64,000 nucleotides of DNA from an uncultured Caulobacterales bacterium. Its GTDB lineage: Bacteria > Pseudomonadota > Alphaproteobacteria > Caulobacterales > Caulobacteraceae. The stretch is from positions 62,001 through 126,000 of the forward strand of contig CAIUMD010000105.1 in NCBI GenBank assembly GCA_903900155.1, read 5' to 3'. The notes below the pieces were generated by a model that saw only the letters and a program-made list of their open reading frames with translations, had not been told where the DNA came from and ran no database searches. The translations under genes and the position numbers were made by a program. Below are positions 53,609 through 62,841 of the stretch, in pieces; the first letter of the stretch is position 1, and each line of letters begins with the position of its first letter.

Positions 53609-54553
53609 ATGCCCTCCGGCCTTGCCGCGCTGCTCGATGACGTCGCGGCCATCACCAAGCTCGCCGCCGCCTCGCTGGACGATGTGGGGGCTGCCGCCGG
53701 CAAGGCGGGGACCAAGGCCGTGGGCGTGGTGGTCGACGACGCGGCGGTGACGCCCGGCTACGCCATGGGCTTCACGCCCGACCGCGAGCTGCCGATCGTC
53801 TGGAAGATCGCCCTGGGCAGCTTGCGCAACAAGCTGCTGTTCCTGCTGCCGGGCGCCCTGCTGCTCAGCGCCTTCGCCCCCTGGGCCGTGACCCCGATCC
53901 TGATGGTCGGCGGCGCCTATCTGGCCTTCGAGGCCACCGAAAAGATCCTGGAGGCCTTCACCGCGCAAGCCGAGGGCGAGGCAGTCGAGGAACTGGCGCT
54001 CAGCGGACCCGAACTGGAGAAGGAGAAGGTCAACGGCGCCATCCGCACCGACCTGATCCTGTCGGGCGAGATCATGGCCATCGCCCTGGCCGAGGTCGCG
54101 CACCTGAACCTTGGCATGCAGGCGGCGGCCCTCGCCATTGTCGGTATCCTGCTGACCGTCGCGGTCTATGGCGCGGTGGCGTTGATCGTGAAGATGGACG
54201 ACATCGGCCTGCACATGTCGCGCCACGAAAACAAGGGCGCCCAGGCCTTCGGCCGCGGCCTGGTCAAGGCCATGCCGGTGACCATGGAGGCCCTGACCAT
54301 GATCGGCACGGCGGCCATGCTGTGGGTCGGCGGCGGCATCATCGTCCACGGCCTGGAGAAGTTCCACCTGACCCCGATCCCGCATTGGGTCGAGGGCTTC
54401 TCGCACTGGGCGCGCGGCGTCCCGGGCATCGGCGCGGTGACCGGCTGGCTGGCCTTCGCCCTGGGCTCGGGGGTCATGGGCCTGGTCGTCGGCGGCGTGC
54501 TGGCCGGCCTGATGCACCTCTGGCATCACCGCAAGGGCGCGGCGGCGCACTAG
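53609..54553 (+). CDS. DUF808/YedI-family membrane protein
   Basis: A 314-residue inner-membrane protein with about seven hydrophobic segments. The N-terminal GLAALLDDVAAITKLAAASLDDV, continuing to KAVGVVVDDAAVTP, is the diagnostic block of the YedI family, and the SLRNKLLFLLPGALLLS and LGMQAAALAIVGILLTV segments follow. The function is unknown. It converges on recG with a 7-bp gap. Confidence 0.87.
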   Translation: MPSGLAALLDDVAAITKLAAASLDDVGAAAGKAGTKAVGVVVDDAAVTPGYAMGFTPDRELPIVWKIALGSLRNKLLFLLPGALLLSAFAPWAVTPILMVGGAYLAFEATEKILEAFTAQAEGEAVEELALSGPELEKEKVNGAIRTDLILSGEIMAIALAEVAHLNLGMQAAALAIVGILLTVAVYGAVALIVKMDDIGLHMSRHENKGAQAFGRGLVKAMPVTMEALTMIGTAAMLWVGGGIIVHGLEKFHLTPIPHWVEGFSHWARGVPGIGAVTGWLAFALGSGVMGLVVGGVLAGLMHLWHHRKGAAAH

Positions 54554-54560
54554 TCGCCGC

Positions 54561-56657
54561 CTAACCGGCTTCGTTCAGCGGCGAGGCCGGTTTCCAGTCG
54601 AATAGTTCCTGCATCGTCCGCAGGGCCTGGCCACGCGGTGAGGTCAGCTGTGGATCGCGCGCCAGGATCAGCCGCGCGTCATCCGCCGCCACGGCGATCA
54701 GGTCGCGGTGCGCCACCGGATCGGCTAGGCGGTAGGCTGGGAAGCCGCTCTGCTTGAGACCCAACGGATCGCCGCCGCCGCGCAGTTCCAGGTCTTTTTC
54801 GGCGATCTCGAAGCCGTCGTCGCTGCGGCGCAGGATGTCCAGGCGCTGCTGGGCCACCTCCGACAGCGGCGGGTCGTAGAGCAGGACGCAGGAGCTCTCG
54901 CGCGCGCCTCGGCCGACGCGACCGCGCAGTTGGTGCAGCTGGGCCAGGCCAAAGCGGTCGGCGTGCTCGATGACCATGATGCTGGCGTTGGGGACGTTCA
55001 CGCCGACCTCGACCACCGTGGTGGCGACCAGAACGCTGACCTCGCCGTCGACGAAGCGCTGCATGACCGCGTCCTTTTCGGCCGGCGGCATCTGGCCATG
55101 GATCAGGCCGACGCCGGGCAGGTGGCGAGCCAGGTCGGCGGCGCGGTCCTCGGCGGCGCGCAGGTCGACCTTGTCGGACTCCGACACCAGCGGGCAGATC
55201 CAGAACGCCTGGGCGCCGCCGGCGATGGCGCTGCGCAGGCGGTCGACGATCTCGGGCACGCGCGGTGTCGGCGCGGCGCGGGTGGCGACCGGCGTGCGGC
55301 CTGGCGGCTTCTCGTCGATGCGCGAGACGTCCAAGTCGCCGAAGACGGTCAGCTCCAAGGTGCGCGGGATCGGCGTGGCCGACATGGCGAGAAGATGGAC
55401 GCCCCAATCTTCACTAGAGGGGCCCTTGTCCTGCAGTCGCCGGCGCTCGTTGACGCCGAAGCGGTGCTGTTCGTCGATGATGGTCAGGGCCAGGCGGTTG
55501 AAGACCACGTCGTCCTGGAACAGCGCATGGGTGCCGACGGCGACGTGGTGGGTCCCATCCGCCAGGCCCAGCAGCTTGGCCGAGCGGGCTGCGCCCTTGT
55601 CGCGGCCGGTCAGCAGGATCACCGACAGGCCCAACGCCTGGAGCGGCGCAGCGATGGTCTCGAAGTGTTGGCGGGCCAGGATCTCGGTCGGGGCCATCAG
55701 GGCCGACTGGAAGCCGGCGCTGGCGGCGTCGGCCATGGCCAGCATGGCGACCACGGTCTTGCCCGAGCCGACATCGCCCTGCAGCAGCCGGCTCATGCGC
55801 TCGCCCGAGGCGAGGTCACCGCGAATCTCGGAAAGAGCGCGGATTTGGGCGCCGGTCAGCTTGAAGGGCAGAGCCTTCTCGGCGGCGTCGGACAACGGAC
55901 CGGACGGGATGCGCGGACCCGGCGTCGAACGCCGCGAGGCCTTGCGCTGGGCCAGGGCCAGCTGGTGGGCCAGCAGCTCGTCATAGGCCAGGCGTCGGCG
56001 CGGGCGCGCCAGGGGGGAGAGGTCGGCTTCGCCGGCTGGAGAATGCATCGCCGCCAGGGCCTCGCGCCAGCCGGGCAGTTTCTCGCGCTCGCGCCAGGCG
56101 GGGTCCTGCCATTCGGGCAACTCGGGCGCGCGGGCCAGGGCCTCGAGGGCGAACTTGCGGAAAGTGCGCGAGGGCAGGCCGTGGGTGGCGGGGTAGACGG
56201 TCTCGATCTCGGGAATCTCGCCGGCCCGTTCCTCGTCGACGATATAGTCGGGGTGGGCCATCTGGAGTTCGGAAGCGAACTTGTCCGGCCGCTCGACCTT
56301 GCCGCTGACCGCGCGACGGGCGCCCTTGGGATGCTGACGCTCCAGATGCGGGCCCTGGCCCTTGAACCAGATGAGGGTCAGGAAGCCGGCGCCATCCCAG
56401 GCGCGGATCTTCCAGGGCTGGCTGGGGCGTTGCGACGGGAAATGGGCGTCGATCGTGACGACGAAGGTCTGGACCTGGTCCTCGACGGCCTGGTCGACCG
56501 TGGTCACCGACCGGCGGATCAGGCCGGTCGGCGCCGTAAACAGCACGTCCCGCGTGATCGGCCCCGCCAGCTTTTCGACCAGCGGCGCGACGCGAGGGCC
56601 CACGCCCTTGAGCGTGGATACCGAGGTGAACAGAGGAAAGAGAATCTCCGGGCGCAT
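54561..56657 (-). CDS. recG: ATP-dependent DNA helicase RecG
   Basis: A 698-residue branch-migration helicase that remodels stalled forks and Holliday junctions. The N-terminal wedge/OB domain (about 1-230, starting FTSVSTLKGVGPRVAPL) precedes helicase domains with Walker A QGDVGSGKTVVA (about residue 287), DEQH box IIDEQHRFGV (about 393), and motif V/VI sequences VEVGVNVPNASIMVIEHADR and HQLRGRVGRG. The ATG giving MRPEILFP agrees with the family N-terminus; the longer upstream frame is not conserved. Confidence 0.95.
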   Translation of the reverse strand: MRPEILFPLFTSVSTLKGVGPRVAPLVEKLAGPITRDVLFTAPTGLIRRSVTTVDQAVEDQVQTFVVTIDAHFPSQRPSQPWKIRAWDGAGFLTLIWFKGQGPHLERQHPKGARRAVSGKVERPDKFASELQMAHPDYIVDEERAGEIPEIETVYPATHGLPSRTFRKFALEALARAPELPEWQDPAWREREKLPGWREALAAMHSPAGEADLSPLARPRRRLAYDELLAHQLALAQRKASRRSTPGPRIPSGPLSDAAEKALPFKLTGAQIRALSEIRGDLASGERMSRLLQGDVGSGKTVVAMLAMADAASAGFQSALMAPTEILARQHFETIAAPLQALGLSVILLTGRDKGAARSAKLLGLADGTHHVAVGTHALFQDDVVFNRLALTIIDEQHRFGVNERRRLQDKGPSSEDWGVHLLAMSATPIPRTLELTVFGDLDVSRIDEKPPGRTPVATRAAPTPRVPEIVDRLRSAIAGGAQAFWICPLVSESDKVDLRAAEDRAADLARHLPGVGLIHGQMPPAEKDAVMQRFVDGEVSVLVATTVVEVGVNVPNASIMVIEHADRFGLAQLHQLRGRVGRGARESSCVLLYDPPLSEVAQQRLDILRRSDDGFEIAEKDLELRGGGDPLGLKQSGFPAYRLADPVAHRDLIAVAADDARLILARDPQLTSPRGQALRTMQELFDWKPASPLNEAG

Positions 56658-56698
56658 CTGGTGCGACCATAGCCGGTCCCGCGCCCCGGAGGAGGTCT

Positions 56699-57001
56699 TT
56701 AGTCGGCCTGATTCATGACCGGCTGGAGGGCTATGACGATGTCGGAATATTCGTCGGCGCGCGACGCGCCCGAGACGTTCAGGCGCGTGTACAGCCACGT
56801 CGCGCCGTGGCGGGAATAGGCTTCCGACCAACGACCCTTGGAATCGATCAGGTTGTTGGCTTCGCCCGCGTAGATCACGGTCCCCTTGGAATCCACATAG
56901 ACGTAGTTGCCGGCGATCGTGGTGTTGGGATCACCATTCTCGGCCAGCTTGTAGCGGTAGACCGCGCCCGAGGCGCCCTTGAGTTCGATATAAGGCTTCA
57001 C
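56699..57001 (-). CDS. Small GIY-YIG nuclease-like protein
   Basis: A 100-residue protein. GNYVYV (residues 31-36) and IYAGEANNL (about 44-52) resemble the paired strands of the GIY-YIG fold. A following Arg in KGRWSEAY, and an end block ADEYSDIVIALQPVMN (about 83-98), match the metal-binding Glu and the L-x-P-x-x-N tail of that family. The preceding 30 residues form a beta-rich extension. It is a stand-alone gene just upstream of recG on the same strand; the link to DNA repair is only positional. The assignment is by eye and needs a profile search. Confidence 0.6.
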   Translation of the reverse strand: MKPYIELKGASGAVYRYKLAENGDPNTTIAGNYVYVDSKGTVIYAGEANNLIDSKGRWSEAYSRHGATWLYTRLNVSGASRADEYSDIVIALQPVMNQAD

Positions 57002-57140
57002 GCTGTCCTCGCCATAAAAGCCACCCGGCGTAGGGCTTTGAATTCATTAATTTAGAGCGCGTTATGAGCAGCGAGGCCGCCTACGCATTCGCCTAACGCG
57101 ATACCACGACGTGAAGCGTCCCGTGGGCCAAATTATGGCT

Positions 57141-57887
57141 TCAGAGGGACGACTGCAGGACGCCTGACCTGGCCAGGAACCGACGGGTCCGCTCCTCTCG
57201 CGGCGAGGCGAGAAGTTGACGTGATGGTCCTTGCTCCACGATCACGCCGCCGTCCATGAAAATCGTGCGGTCGGCCACATCTCGCGCGAAATCCATCTGA
57301 TGGGTGACGATCACCAGGGTGCGTTTTTCGGCCGCCAGGTCGCGGATCACGGCCAGCACCTCGCCGACCAGCTCGGGATCGAGGGCCGAGGTCGGCTCGT
57401 CGAACAGGATGACCTCGGGATCCATGGCGAGAGCCCGAGCGATGGCGCAGCGTTGCTGCTGACCGCCCGACAGCGCGGTCGGATAGGCGTCGGCGCGGCC
57501 CGACAGGCCGACCTTTTCCAGCAGGGCCAGGCCCTTGGCGCGCGCCTGGGCGGGATCGGCCTTGCGGACCACGATCGGCCCCTCGATCACGTTCTCCAGC
57601 GCCGTCTTGTGCGGGAAGAGGTTGAAGTTCTGGAAGACGAAGCCGACCCGGCCGTTCAGCGCCTTGGCCAGCGGCACCTTGCCGCCCGCCGTGACGCCTG
57701 CAATCGTAACCTTGCCGGCGTTGATGGCTTCCAGGCCCGCCAGGCAGCGCAGCAGGGTGCTCTTGCCCGAGCCGCTGGGGCCGATGATGGCCACGACTTC
57801 GCCCGGGGTCACGGTCAGGTCGACGCCCGCCAGGACGGGGGTGTCGCCATAGCTCTTCTTCAGGCCCTTGGTCGCGATCGCGCTCAT
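57141..57887 (-). CDS. Polar amino-acid ABC transporter, ATP-binding protein
   Basis: A 248-residue ATPase. Walker A is GPSGSGKSTLLR (about residues 36-47), the signature is LSGGQQQRCAIARAL (about 139) and Walker B is VILFDEPTSALD (about 159), followed by the switch His in VTHQMDFARD. The sequence belongs to the polar amino-acid (GlnQ/HisP) class, which serves polar amino acids or cystine. It overlaps the permease stop by four bases and is the last gene of a three-gene transport operon. Confidence 0.92.
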   Translation of the reverse strand: MSAIATKGLKKSYGDTPVLAGVDLTVTPGEVVAIIGPSGSGKSTLLRCLAGLEAINAGKVTIAGVTAGGKVPLAKALNGRVGFVFQNFNLFPHKTALENVIEGPIVVRKADPAQARAKGLALLEKVGLSGRADAYPTALSGGQQQRCAIARALAMDPEVILFDEPTSALDPELVGEVLAVIRDLAAEKRTLVIVTHQMDFARDVADRTIFMDGGVIVEQGPSRQLLASPREERTRRFLARSGVLQSSL

Positions 57888-58543
57888 CGACGGCCCTCCG
57901 AGGCGCGGCGCTCGAGGCGATCCTGCACGGCGGCCAGGACGGTCGACAGGATCCAGTAGATGGCCGCCGCGGCCAGGTACATCGTGAAGACCTCATAGGT
58001 GCGCGCGACGATCAACTGGGTCTGGCGAACCAACTCGGGCACCTGGATGACGGCGGCCAGGGAGGTGTCCTTGACCAGGCCGATGAAGCTGTTGGACAGC
58101 GGCGCCACGGCGGTGCGGGCGGCCTGGGGCAGGATCACCCGGCGCAGAGTCTGGCCGCGGCTCATGCCCAGCACGCTGGCGGCTTCCCATTGGCCCTTGT
58201 CGACGGCGGCGATGGCGCTGCGCAGGATCTCGGAGGCGTAGGCGGCGATGTTCAGCGAAAAGCCGAGGCCGGCCGACACCAGAGGCGACAGCTCAAGGCC
58301 GAACTTCGGCAGGCCGTAATAGATCAGGAAGAGCTGCACCAGCAGCGGCGCGCCCCGGAAGGCCGAGACATAGACGCTGGCCGGCCAGCGCAGCAGGGCC
58401 GTGCGCGACAGCCGCATCAGCGCCAGGCCAAAGCCCAGCACGACGCCGACGCCCATGCCGATGACGCTGAGCAGCACCGTATAGCCGGCGCCCTTGGCCA
58501 GCAGCGGCGCCGACTGGCGCAGAAGGTCCAGACCCGTCTCCAT
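57884..58543 (-). CDS. Polar amino-acid ABC transporter, permease
   Basis: A 219-residue inner-membrane protein with about five transmembrane segments. SAFRGAPLLVQLFLIYYGLP (about residue 59) is the HisM/GlnP-type start block and EAASVLGMSRGQTLRRVILPQ (about 121) is the EAA loop that contacts the ATPase. It begins 6 bp after the binding-protein stop. A single permease implies a homodimeric channel. Confidence 0.92.
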   Translation of the reverse strand: METGLDLLRQSAPLLAKGAGYTVLLSVIGMGVGVVLGFGLALMRLSRTALLRWPASVYVSAFRGAPLLVQLFLIYYGLPKFGLELSPLVSAGLGFSLNIAAYASEILRSAIAAVDKGQWEAASVLGMSRGQTLRRVILPQAARTAVAPLSNSFIGLVKDTSLAAVIQVPELVRQTQLIVARTYEVFTMYLAAAAIYWILSTVLAAVQDRLERRASEGRR

Positions 58544-58549
58544 GGGAAG

Positions 58550-59335
58550 CTAGTGCGTCACGTCCTGGCCGAACCACTGCTGCGAGATGGCGGCCAGCTT
58601 GCCGTCGGCGCGCAGGGCGTTGATGGCCTGGTCGATCACGACCTTGAGGCCCGGATCCTTCTTCATCGCCACGCCCGCGCCCTGGGCCGCGAACGGCGGA
58701 CCCGAGGCGACGAATTCCGGCGAGGTCTTGATGAAGTCGGCGGCGACCAGGCGGTCGTTCAGCACGACGTCGGTGCGGCCGGCCTTCAGGTCCTGGTACT
58801 TGGTGGGATCGTCGTCATAGGTGCGGACATCGGCGGTCGGCACGTTGGCGCGGATCCACTGCTCGTAGTTGGTGCCCAGGCCCACGCCGACCTTCTTGCC
58901 GGCCAGGTCTTCGGGCTTGTCCAGGCCCGGCCTGTCCTTGAGCTTGATGATCTGGACGCCCGAAACTGTGTAGGGCTCGGAGAAGTCGTACTTGGCCTGG
59001 CGGTCGGGGGTGATGGTGATCTGGTTTATCACCACGTCGACGCGGCCCGACTCCAGGGCGCCCAGCAGGCCGGCGAACGGCGCGGGGCTGAACTCGGCCT
59101 TCAGGCCCAGCTGGGCGGCCAGGGCCTTGGCGAAGTCGACCTCGAAGCCCGTCAGCTGGCCGGTCTTGTCCTGGAAGTTGAACGGCGGATAGGTGCCTTC
59201 CAGGCCCACCCGCAGTACGCCGGACGCCTTGATACGGTCCCAGCCGCTGCCGGCGGCTTCCGGCTTCTTGCCACAGGCGGCCAGGAGGGCAAGGCCAAGA
59301 CCGGCGACGACGGCGCGGCGGGCAGGGAATCGCAT
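58550..59335 (-). CDS. Polar amino-acid ABC transporter, substrate-binding lipoprotein (cystine-type)
   Basis: A 261-residue periplasmic binding lipoprotein (lipobox LAAC near residue 20). WDRIKASGVLRVGLEGTYPP and FEVDFAKALAAQLGLKAEF are the family start blocks, and VDVVINQITITPDRQAKYDFSEPY (in two halves) resembles cystine-binding TcyJ/FliY proteins. Substrate assignment to cystine or another polar amino acid is inferred; the sulfur genes in the window give mild support. It is the first gene of the operon. Confidence 0.88.
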   Translation of the reverse strand: MRFPARRAVVAGLGLALLAACGKKPEAAGSGWDRIKASGVLRVGLEGTYPPFNFQDKTGQLTGFEVDFAKALAAQLGLKAEFSPAPFAGLLGALESGRVDVVINQITITPDRQAKYDFSEPYTVSGVQIIKLKDRPGLDKPEDLAGKKVGVGLGTNYEQWIRANVPTADVRTYDDDPTKYQDLKAGRTDVVLNDRLVAADFIKTSPEFVASGPPFAAQGAGVAMKKDPGLKVVIDQAINALRADGKLAAISQQWFGQDVTH

Positions 59336-59456
59336 CGGACGACCTTCAGACGAAACAATCCTGCGCAGTTCTATACGCGCGTGCGCCGTTCGCCAGTCCG
59401 AACATCGCCGGGCCGGCCGGCTACGGAGCGTGACCGCGATTTAGGCGGCGCGGATG

Positions 59457-60572
59457 CTAGCGCTTGCGCACAAACACCGTGCCCGCCGAATAGCCCGCGC
59501 CGAAGCTGCAGATCAGGCCCGTCTCGCCGGCGGCGAAGTCGTCATTAGCGGTGTGGAAGGCGATGATCGAGCCGGCCGAACTGGTGTTGGCGTACTCGTC
59601 CAGGATGATGACGTTCTCGCCCGGCGCCGGGTCGCGGCCCAGCACCTTTCGACCAATTAGATCGTTCATGTTGATGTTGGCCTGGTGCAACCACAGGCGC
59701 TTGAGGCCCGTCGGGTCGATGCCGAGATCGGCCGCGTGCTCGACGATCATCTCGCTGACCATCGGCACCACCTCGCGGAACACCTTGCGGCCCTCCTGGA
59801 CGAACAGCTTGTCGCGCGCACCTTCGCCTTCCGGCGCGGCGCGGTTCAGGAAGCCGAAGTTGTTGCGGATGTTGTTGGAGAACTGGGTCTTCAGGCGCGC
59901 GCCCAGGATCTCCCAGCCGCCCGTGGCCTGCTCGGCGTCCTCGACGATCACGGCCGTGGCCACGTCGCCGAAGATGAAGTGGCTGTCGCGATCCTTGAAG
60001 TTCAGGTGGCCCGAGCAAATCTCGGGATTGACCATCAGCACGGCCTTGGCGCTGCCGGTCGTGACGAAGTCGGCGGCGGTCTTGATGCCGAAGGTGGCCG
60101 ACGAGCAGGCCACGTTCATGTCGAAGGCGAAGCCCTCGATCCCCAAGGCCTGCTGGATTTCGATGGCCATGGCCGGGTAGGGGCGCTGCATGTTCGAGGC
60201 CGCGCAGATCACCGCGCCGATTTCGCTGACCGGCTTGCCCCAGCGCTCGATGGCCTGCTTGGCCGCCTCGACCGCCATCTCGGCCAGGATCGACAGCTCG
60301 TCGTTCGAGCGCTCAGGAATGATCGGGCGCATCAGGTCCGGATCGATGATGCCGTCCTTGTTCATCACGAACCGCGACTTGATGCCCGAGGCCTTCTCGA
60401 TGAACTCGGGCGAGGACGGCGCCAGGGCGACCACGTCGCCGGCCGCGATGGCGTCGGCATTGGCGGCGTTGAAGCGCTCGACGAAACTGTTGAAGGCCTC
60501 GACCAGCTCGGCGTTGGAAATGCTGTGGGGCGGGGTGAACAGCCCCGTGGCGGCGATGACGGCTTGCGGCAA
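59457..60572 (-). CDS. 3-oxoacyl-ACP synthase III (KAS III) family protein
   Basis: A 371-residue condensing enzyme. The Cys-His-Asn triad is visible: Cys in MNVACSSATFGI (about residue 155), His in LWLHQANINMN (about 293) and Asn in DEYANTSSAGS (about 327). It is longer than housekeeping FabH, with an extra N-terminal region (about 25-75), and resembles a FabH-like branch that primes fatty-acid synthesis in some proteobacteria. The frame is open upstream but conserved sequence starts near PQAVIAATGLFTPP, so I chose the TTG just before it; this start is uncertain. Confidence 0.85.
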   Translation of the reverse strand: MPQAVIAATGLFTPPHSISNAELVEAFNSFVERFNAANADAIAAGDVVALAPSSPEFIEKASGIKSRFVMNKDGIIDPDLMRPIIPERSNDELSILAEMAVEAAKQAIERWGKPVSEIGAVICAASNMQRPYPAMAIEIQQALGIEGFAFDMNVACSSATFGIKTAADFVTTGSAKAVLMVNPEICSGHLNFKDRDSHFIFGDVATAVIVEDAEQATGGWEILGARLKTQFSNNIRNNFGFLNRAAPEGEGARDKLFVQEGRKVFREVVPMVSEMIVEHAADLGIDPTGLKRLWLHQANINMNDLIGRKVLGRDPAPGENVIILDEYANTSSAGSIIAFHTANDDFAAGETGLICSFGAGYSAGTVFVRKR

Positions 60573-60811
60573 GACGGCGGTCCCGATGATACGCGCGGGC
60601 CTCGTCCACTGAGGAGCGGGCCCGCGTTCTGACGCTTGTTTGAACCCGTAGATAACACGGAAGCCGGCGCCGTCATCCCCCGTGGCTTTTCGGCAACGAC
60701 ACGCAACGGCCTCAAACAGGGCCGTGAACCACCCCATGCCCGCCGCGTTATCCGCCTAGCCCTAGGCTGGCTGAGGGAGCTGAGGACTAAGCGTAGTATA
60801 GGAGTAAACCA

Positions 60812-61345
60812 ATGAAGACTCTCATCGCCACCACCCTGGTCGCTGGTTCGGTTCTCGCGGCCCCGCTCGTTGCACAGGCTCAGAATTCGACCGAGGTCTA
60901 TGGTTCGGTGAACTATGGTCAAACTCGGACCCGTGGCGCCGACACGGGCGCTATTCAAGGGCGCGTGGGCGCCAAGTTTACGCCTAATTTCGGCGTCGAG
61001 GCCGAGGTGGCCGGCGGCGTTGACGGCGACAAGACCTACACGCCCGGCGGTCCGGCCAATGTGAAGATGGAGCGCCAGGCCGCCGCCTATGCCGTCGGCT
61101 TCCTGCCGGTGACGCCCAATCTCGACCTGATCGGCCGCGTCGGCTACGGCACGACCAAGTTCGACACCAGGAACCCGGCCGCTACGGAGTTCGACGGCAG
61201 CCGCGACAGCTGGAACTACGGCGTCGGCGCCGAGTACAAGTTCGACGACAAGAACGGCATCCGCGCCGACTACACCAAGTCGGAATACACCAAGAGCGAT
61301 CTGAGCTCGAACACCATGTCGGTGGGCTACGTCCGCCGATTCTAA
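60812..61345 (+). CDS. Small outer-membrane beta-barrel protein
   Basis: A 177-residue protein with a signal peptide cleaved near AQAQN (residue 24). The mature part shows alternating polar/aromatic strands (STEVYGSVNYGQ, IQGRVGAKF, DLIGRVGYGTTKF, WNYGVGAEYKF, GIRADYTKSEY) and ends in SVGYVRRF, with the terminal Phe recognised by the barrel-assembly machinery. It is consistent with an eight-stranded OmpA/OmpW-like barrel of unknown role. TAGGAG lies about 8 bp before the ATG, and a strong terminator follows. Confidence 0.85.
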   Translation: MKTLIATTLVAGSVLAAPLVAQAQNSTEVYGSVNYGQTRTRGADTGAIQGRVGAKFTPNFGVEAEVAGGVDGDKTYTPGGPANVKMERQAAAYAVGFLPVTPNLDLIGRVGYGTTKFDTRNPAATEFDGSRDSWNYGVGAEYKFDDKNGIRADYTKSEYTKSDLSSNTMSVGYVRRF

Positions 61346-61367
61346 CGCGGTCATTCCGACCTGACAG

Positions 61368-61397
61368 CGGCGCGCCTCGCAAGGGGCGCGCCGTTTT
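61368..61397 (+). terminator. Rho-independent terminator after the outer-membrane barrel gene
   Basis: A 9-bp perfect GC stem (61368-61376 with 61385-61393) with an 8-base loop is followed directly by TTTT, 22 bp after the stop codon. Confidence 0.9.
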
Positions 61398-61469
61398 AAT
61401 TGGCCGCTTGACGACAGCCCCGCGCCCGGCAATCTAAACGGCAATAAGTTACGGGGGGATGCGTCGGTC

Positions 61470-61853
61470 TTGGACAAGGCGCTGTTGATTCAGTTGGGCG
61501 GCTCGATCACGGCCGTCGCTTTGCTGGTGGCGTTCGCGGCGTGGTTGGGCGTTGCGAGGGCGACTCCGCCGCTTGATGCTGTGTCGGCCAAGGCGCTGCT
61601 GGAGTTGGAATTTCCCGATCACAAACCAGACGCCGTCTGGATCGCCGCTGACGGCGCCGCCTTGATCGCCCGCGAAGGCGCGCTGGCCTTGGTGGTGTAC
61701 CGGCGCGGCGACGGCTATGTCGCTCGCGACCTGCCGTGGCGCACGATCGCAGGCCTGAAACCGACCAACGGCCGGCTGACCCTGCGCCTGTCCGACGCCC
61801 GTCCCGTGTTCGCCGTCAATGACGACGCCTGGCCGCCGAAAGAGCTCGCCTGA
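61470..61853 (+). CDS. Hypothetical membrane-anchored protein (127 aa)
   Basis: A 127-residue protein with one N-terminal hydrophobic segment (LGGSITAVALLVAFAAWLG) and a small soluble domain rich in beta strands (DAVWIAADGAALIAREGAL...). No family is recognised. It reads from a TTG with a G-rich sequence 12 bp upstream; no better start is visible. The TGA overlaps the ATG of the sterol-desaturase-family gene by one base, which suggests a shared transcript and perhaps an accessory role for the hydroxylase. Confidence 0.72.
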   Translation: MDKALLIQLGGSITAVALLVAFAAWLGVARATPPLDAVSAKALLELEFPDHKPDAVWIAADGAALIAREGALALVVYRRGDGYVARDLPWRTIAGLKPTNGRLTLRLSDARPVFAVNDDAWPPKELA

Positions 61854-62773
61854 TGCTGAAAGCCGCCTTCGATCCCGTCCAGATGGCGATTCCGTTCTTC
61901 GTGTTGGCTATTATCCTGGAGATCCTGCTGGGGCGCTTTGGCAAGGCCAAGGCGAACTACGAGACCCGCGACACGGCCATGTCGCTGAGCATGGGTTTCG
62001 GCAGCACGGTCGCGGGCCTGCTGTTCGGAAGCGTGATCTTCGCCACGACGGTCTGGACCTGGACCCACCGGATCTTCACGATCCCGATGACGGCGATCTG
62101 GGCCTGGGTGACGCTCTTCCTGCTGGAGGACCTGACCTACTACTGGTTCCACCGCCTGGCGCACGAGCGGCGCGTCTGGTGGGCCAGCCACGTCAACCAC
62201 CACACCTCGACCCACTACAACCTGTCGACCGCCCTGCGGCAAACCTGGACCGGCGGCGTCGCCGGTACGTGGCTGCTATGGCTGCCGTTGACCTTCCTGG
62301 GCTTCCCGCCGGCCATGGTGGCGATCCAGAAGGGCGTCAGCCTCGTCTACCAGTTCTGGATCCACACCGAGGCGATCAAGCGCATGCCGCGCTGGTTCGA
62401 GGCGGTGTTCAACACGCCCTCGCATCACCGGGTGCACCACGCCCGCAACGCCCGCTACCTGGACGCCAACTATGCCGGCATCCTGATCATCTGGGACAAG
62501 ATGTTCGGCACCTTCATCCCCGAGGTCGACGAGGAGCCCTGTCGCTACGGCACCGTCAAGAATCTCGGCAATTTCAACATTCTGCACAATGTCTTCCACG
62601 AGTGGATCGGCATCGCCAAGGACGTGGCCGCCTCGCCGCGCCACGCCCTGGGCTACATCTTCGGCCCGCCCGGCTGGAGCCACGACGGCTCGCGCGACAC
62701 CTCGCACACGCTGAAGGCCAAGTGGCGAGCGCGGATGGAAGCCGGGGCAGGCGAGGGCGCGCCGCCGCAATAA
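61853..62773 (+). CDS. Sterol desaturase/fatty acid hydroxylase family protein
   Basis: A 306-residue integral membrane di-iron oxygenase. Histidine clusters that bind the metals are WFHRLAHERRVWWASHVNHH (about residues 97-120) and HHRVHHARN (about 181-189), plus HNVFHEW (about 243). About four to five membrane segments surround them. Members hydroxylate or desaturate sterols, carotenoids or fatty acyl chains; the substrate is unknown here. It is coupled to the upstream small membrane protein. Confidence 0.9.
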   Translation: MLKAAFDPVQMAIPFFVLAIILEILLGRFGKAKANYETRDTAMSLSMGFGSTVAGLLFGSVIFATTVWTWTHRIFTIPMTAIWAWVTLFLLEDLTYYWFHRLAHERRVWWASHVNHHTSTHYNLSTALRQTWTGGVAGTWLLWLPLTFLGFPPAMVAIQKGVSLVYQFWIHTEAIKRMPRWFEAVFNTPSHHRVHHARNARYLDANYAGILIIWDKMFGTFIPEVDEEPCRYGTVKNLGNFNILHNVFHEWIGIAKDVAASPRHALGYIFGPPGWSHDGSRDTSHTLKAKWRARMEAGAGEGAPPQ

Positions 62774-62841
62774 AGCCTCACTGTGGCGAGCTGATCCTGG
62801 GTTGAGTGGCGTCTCCCCGAAAGCTCGCACGGAGAGTTCCG

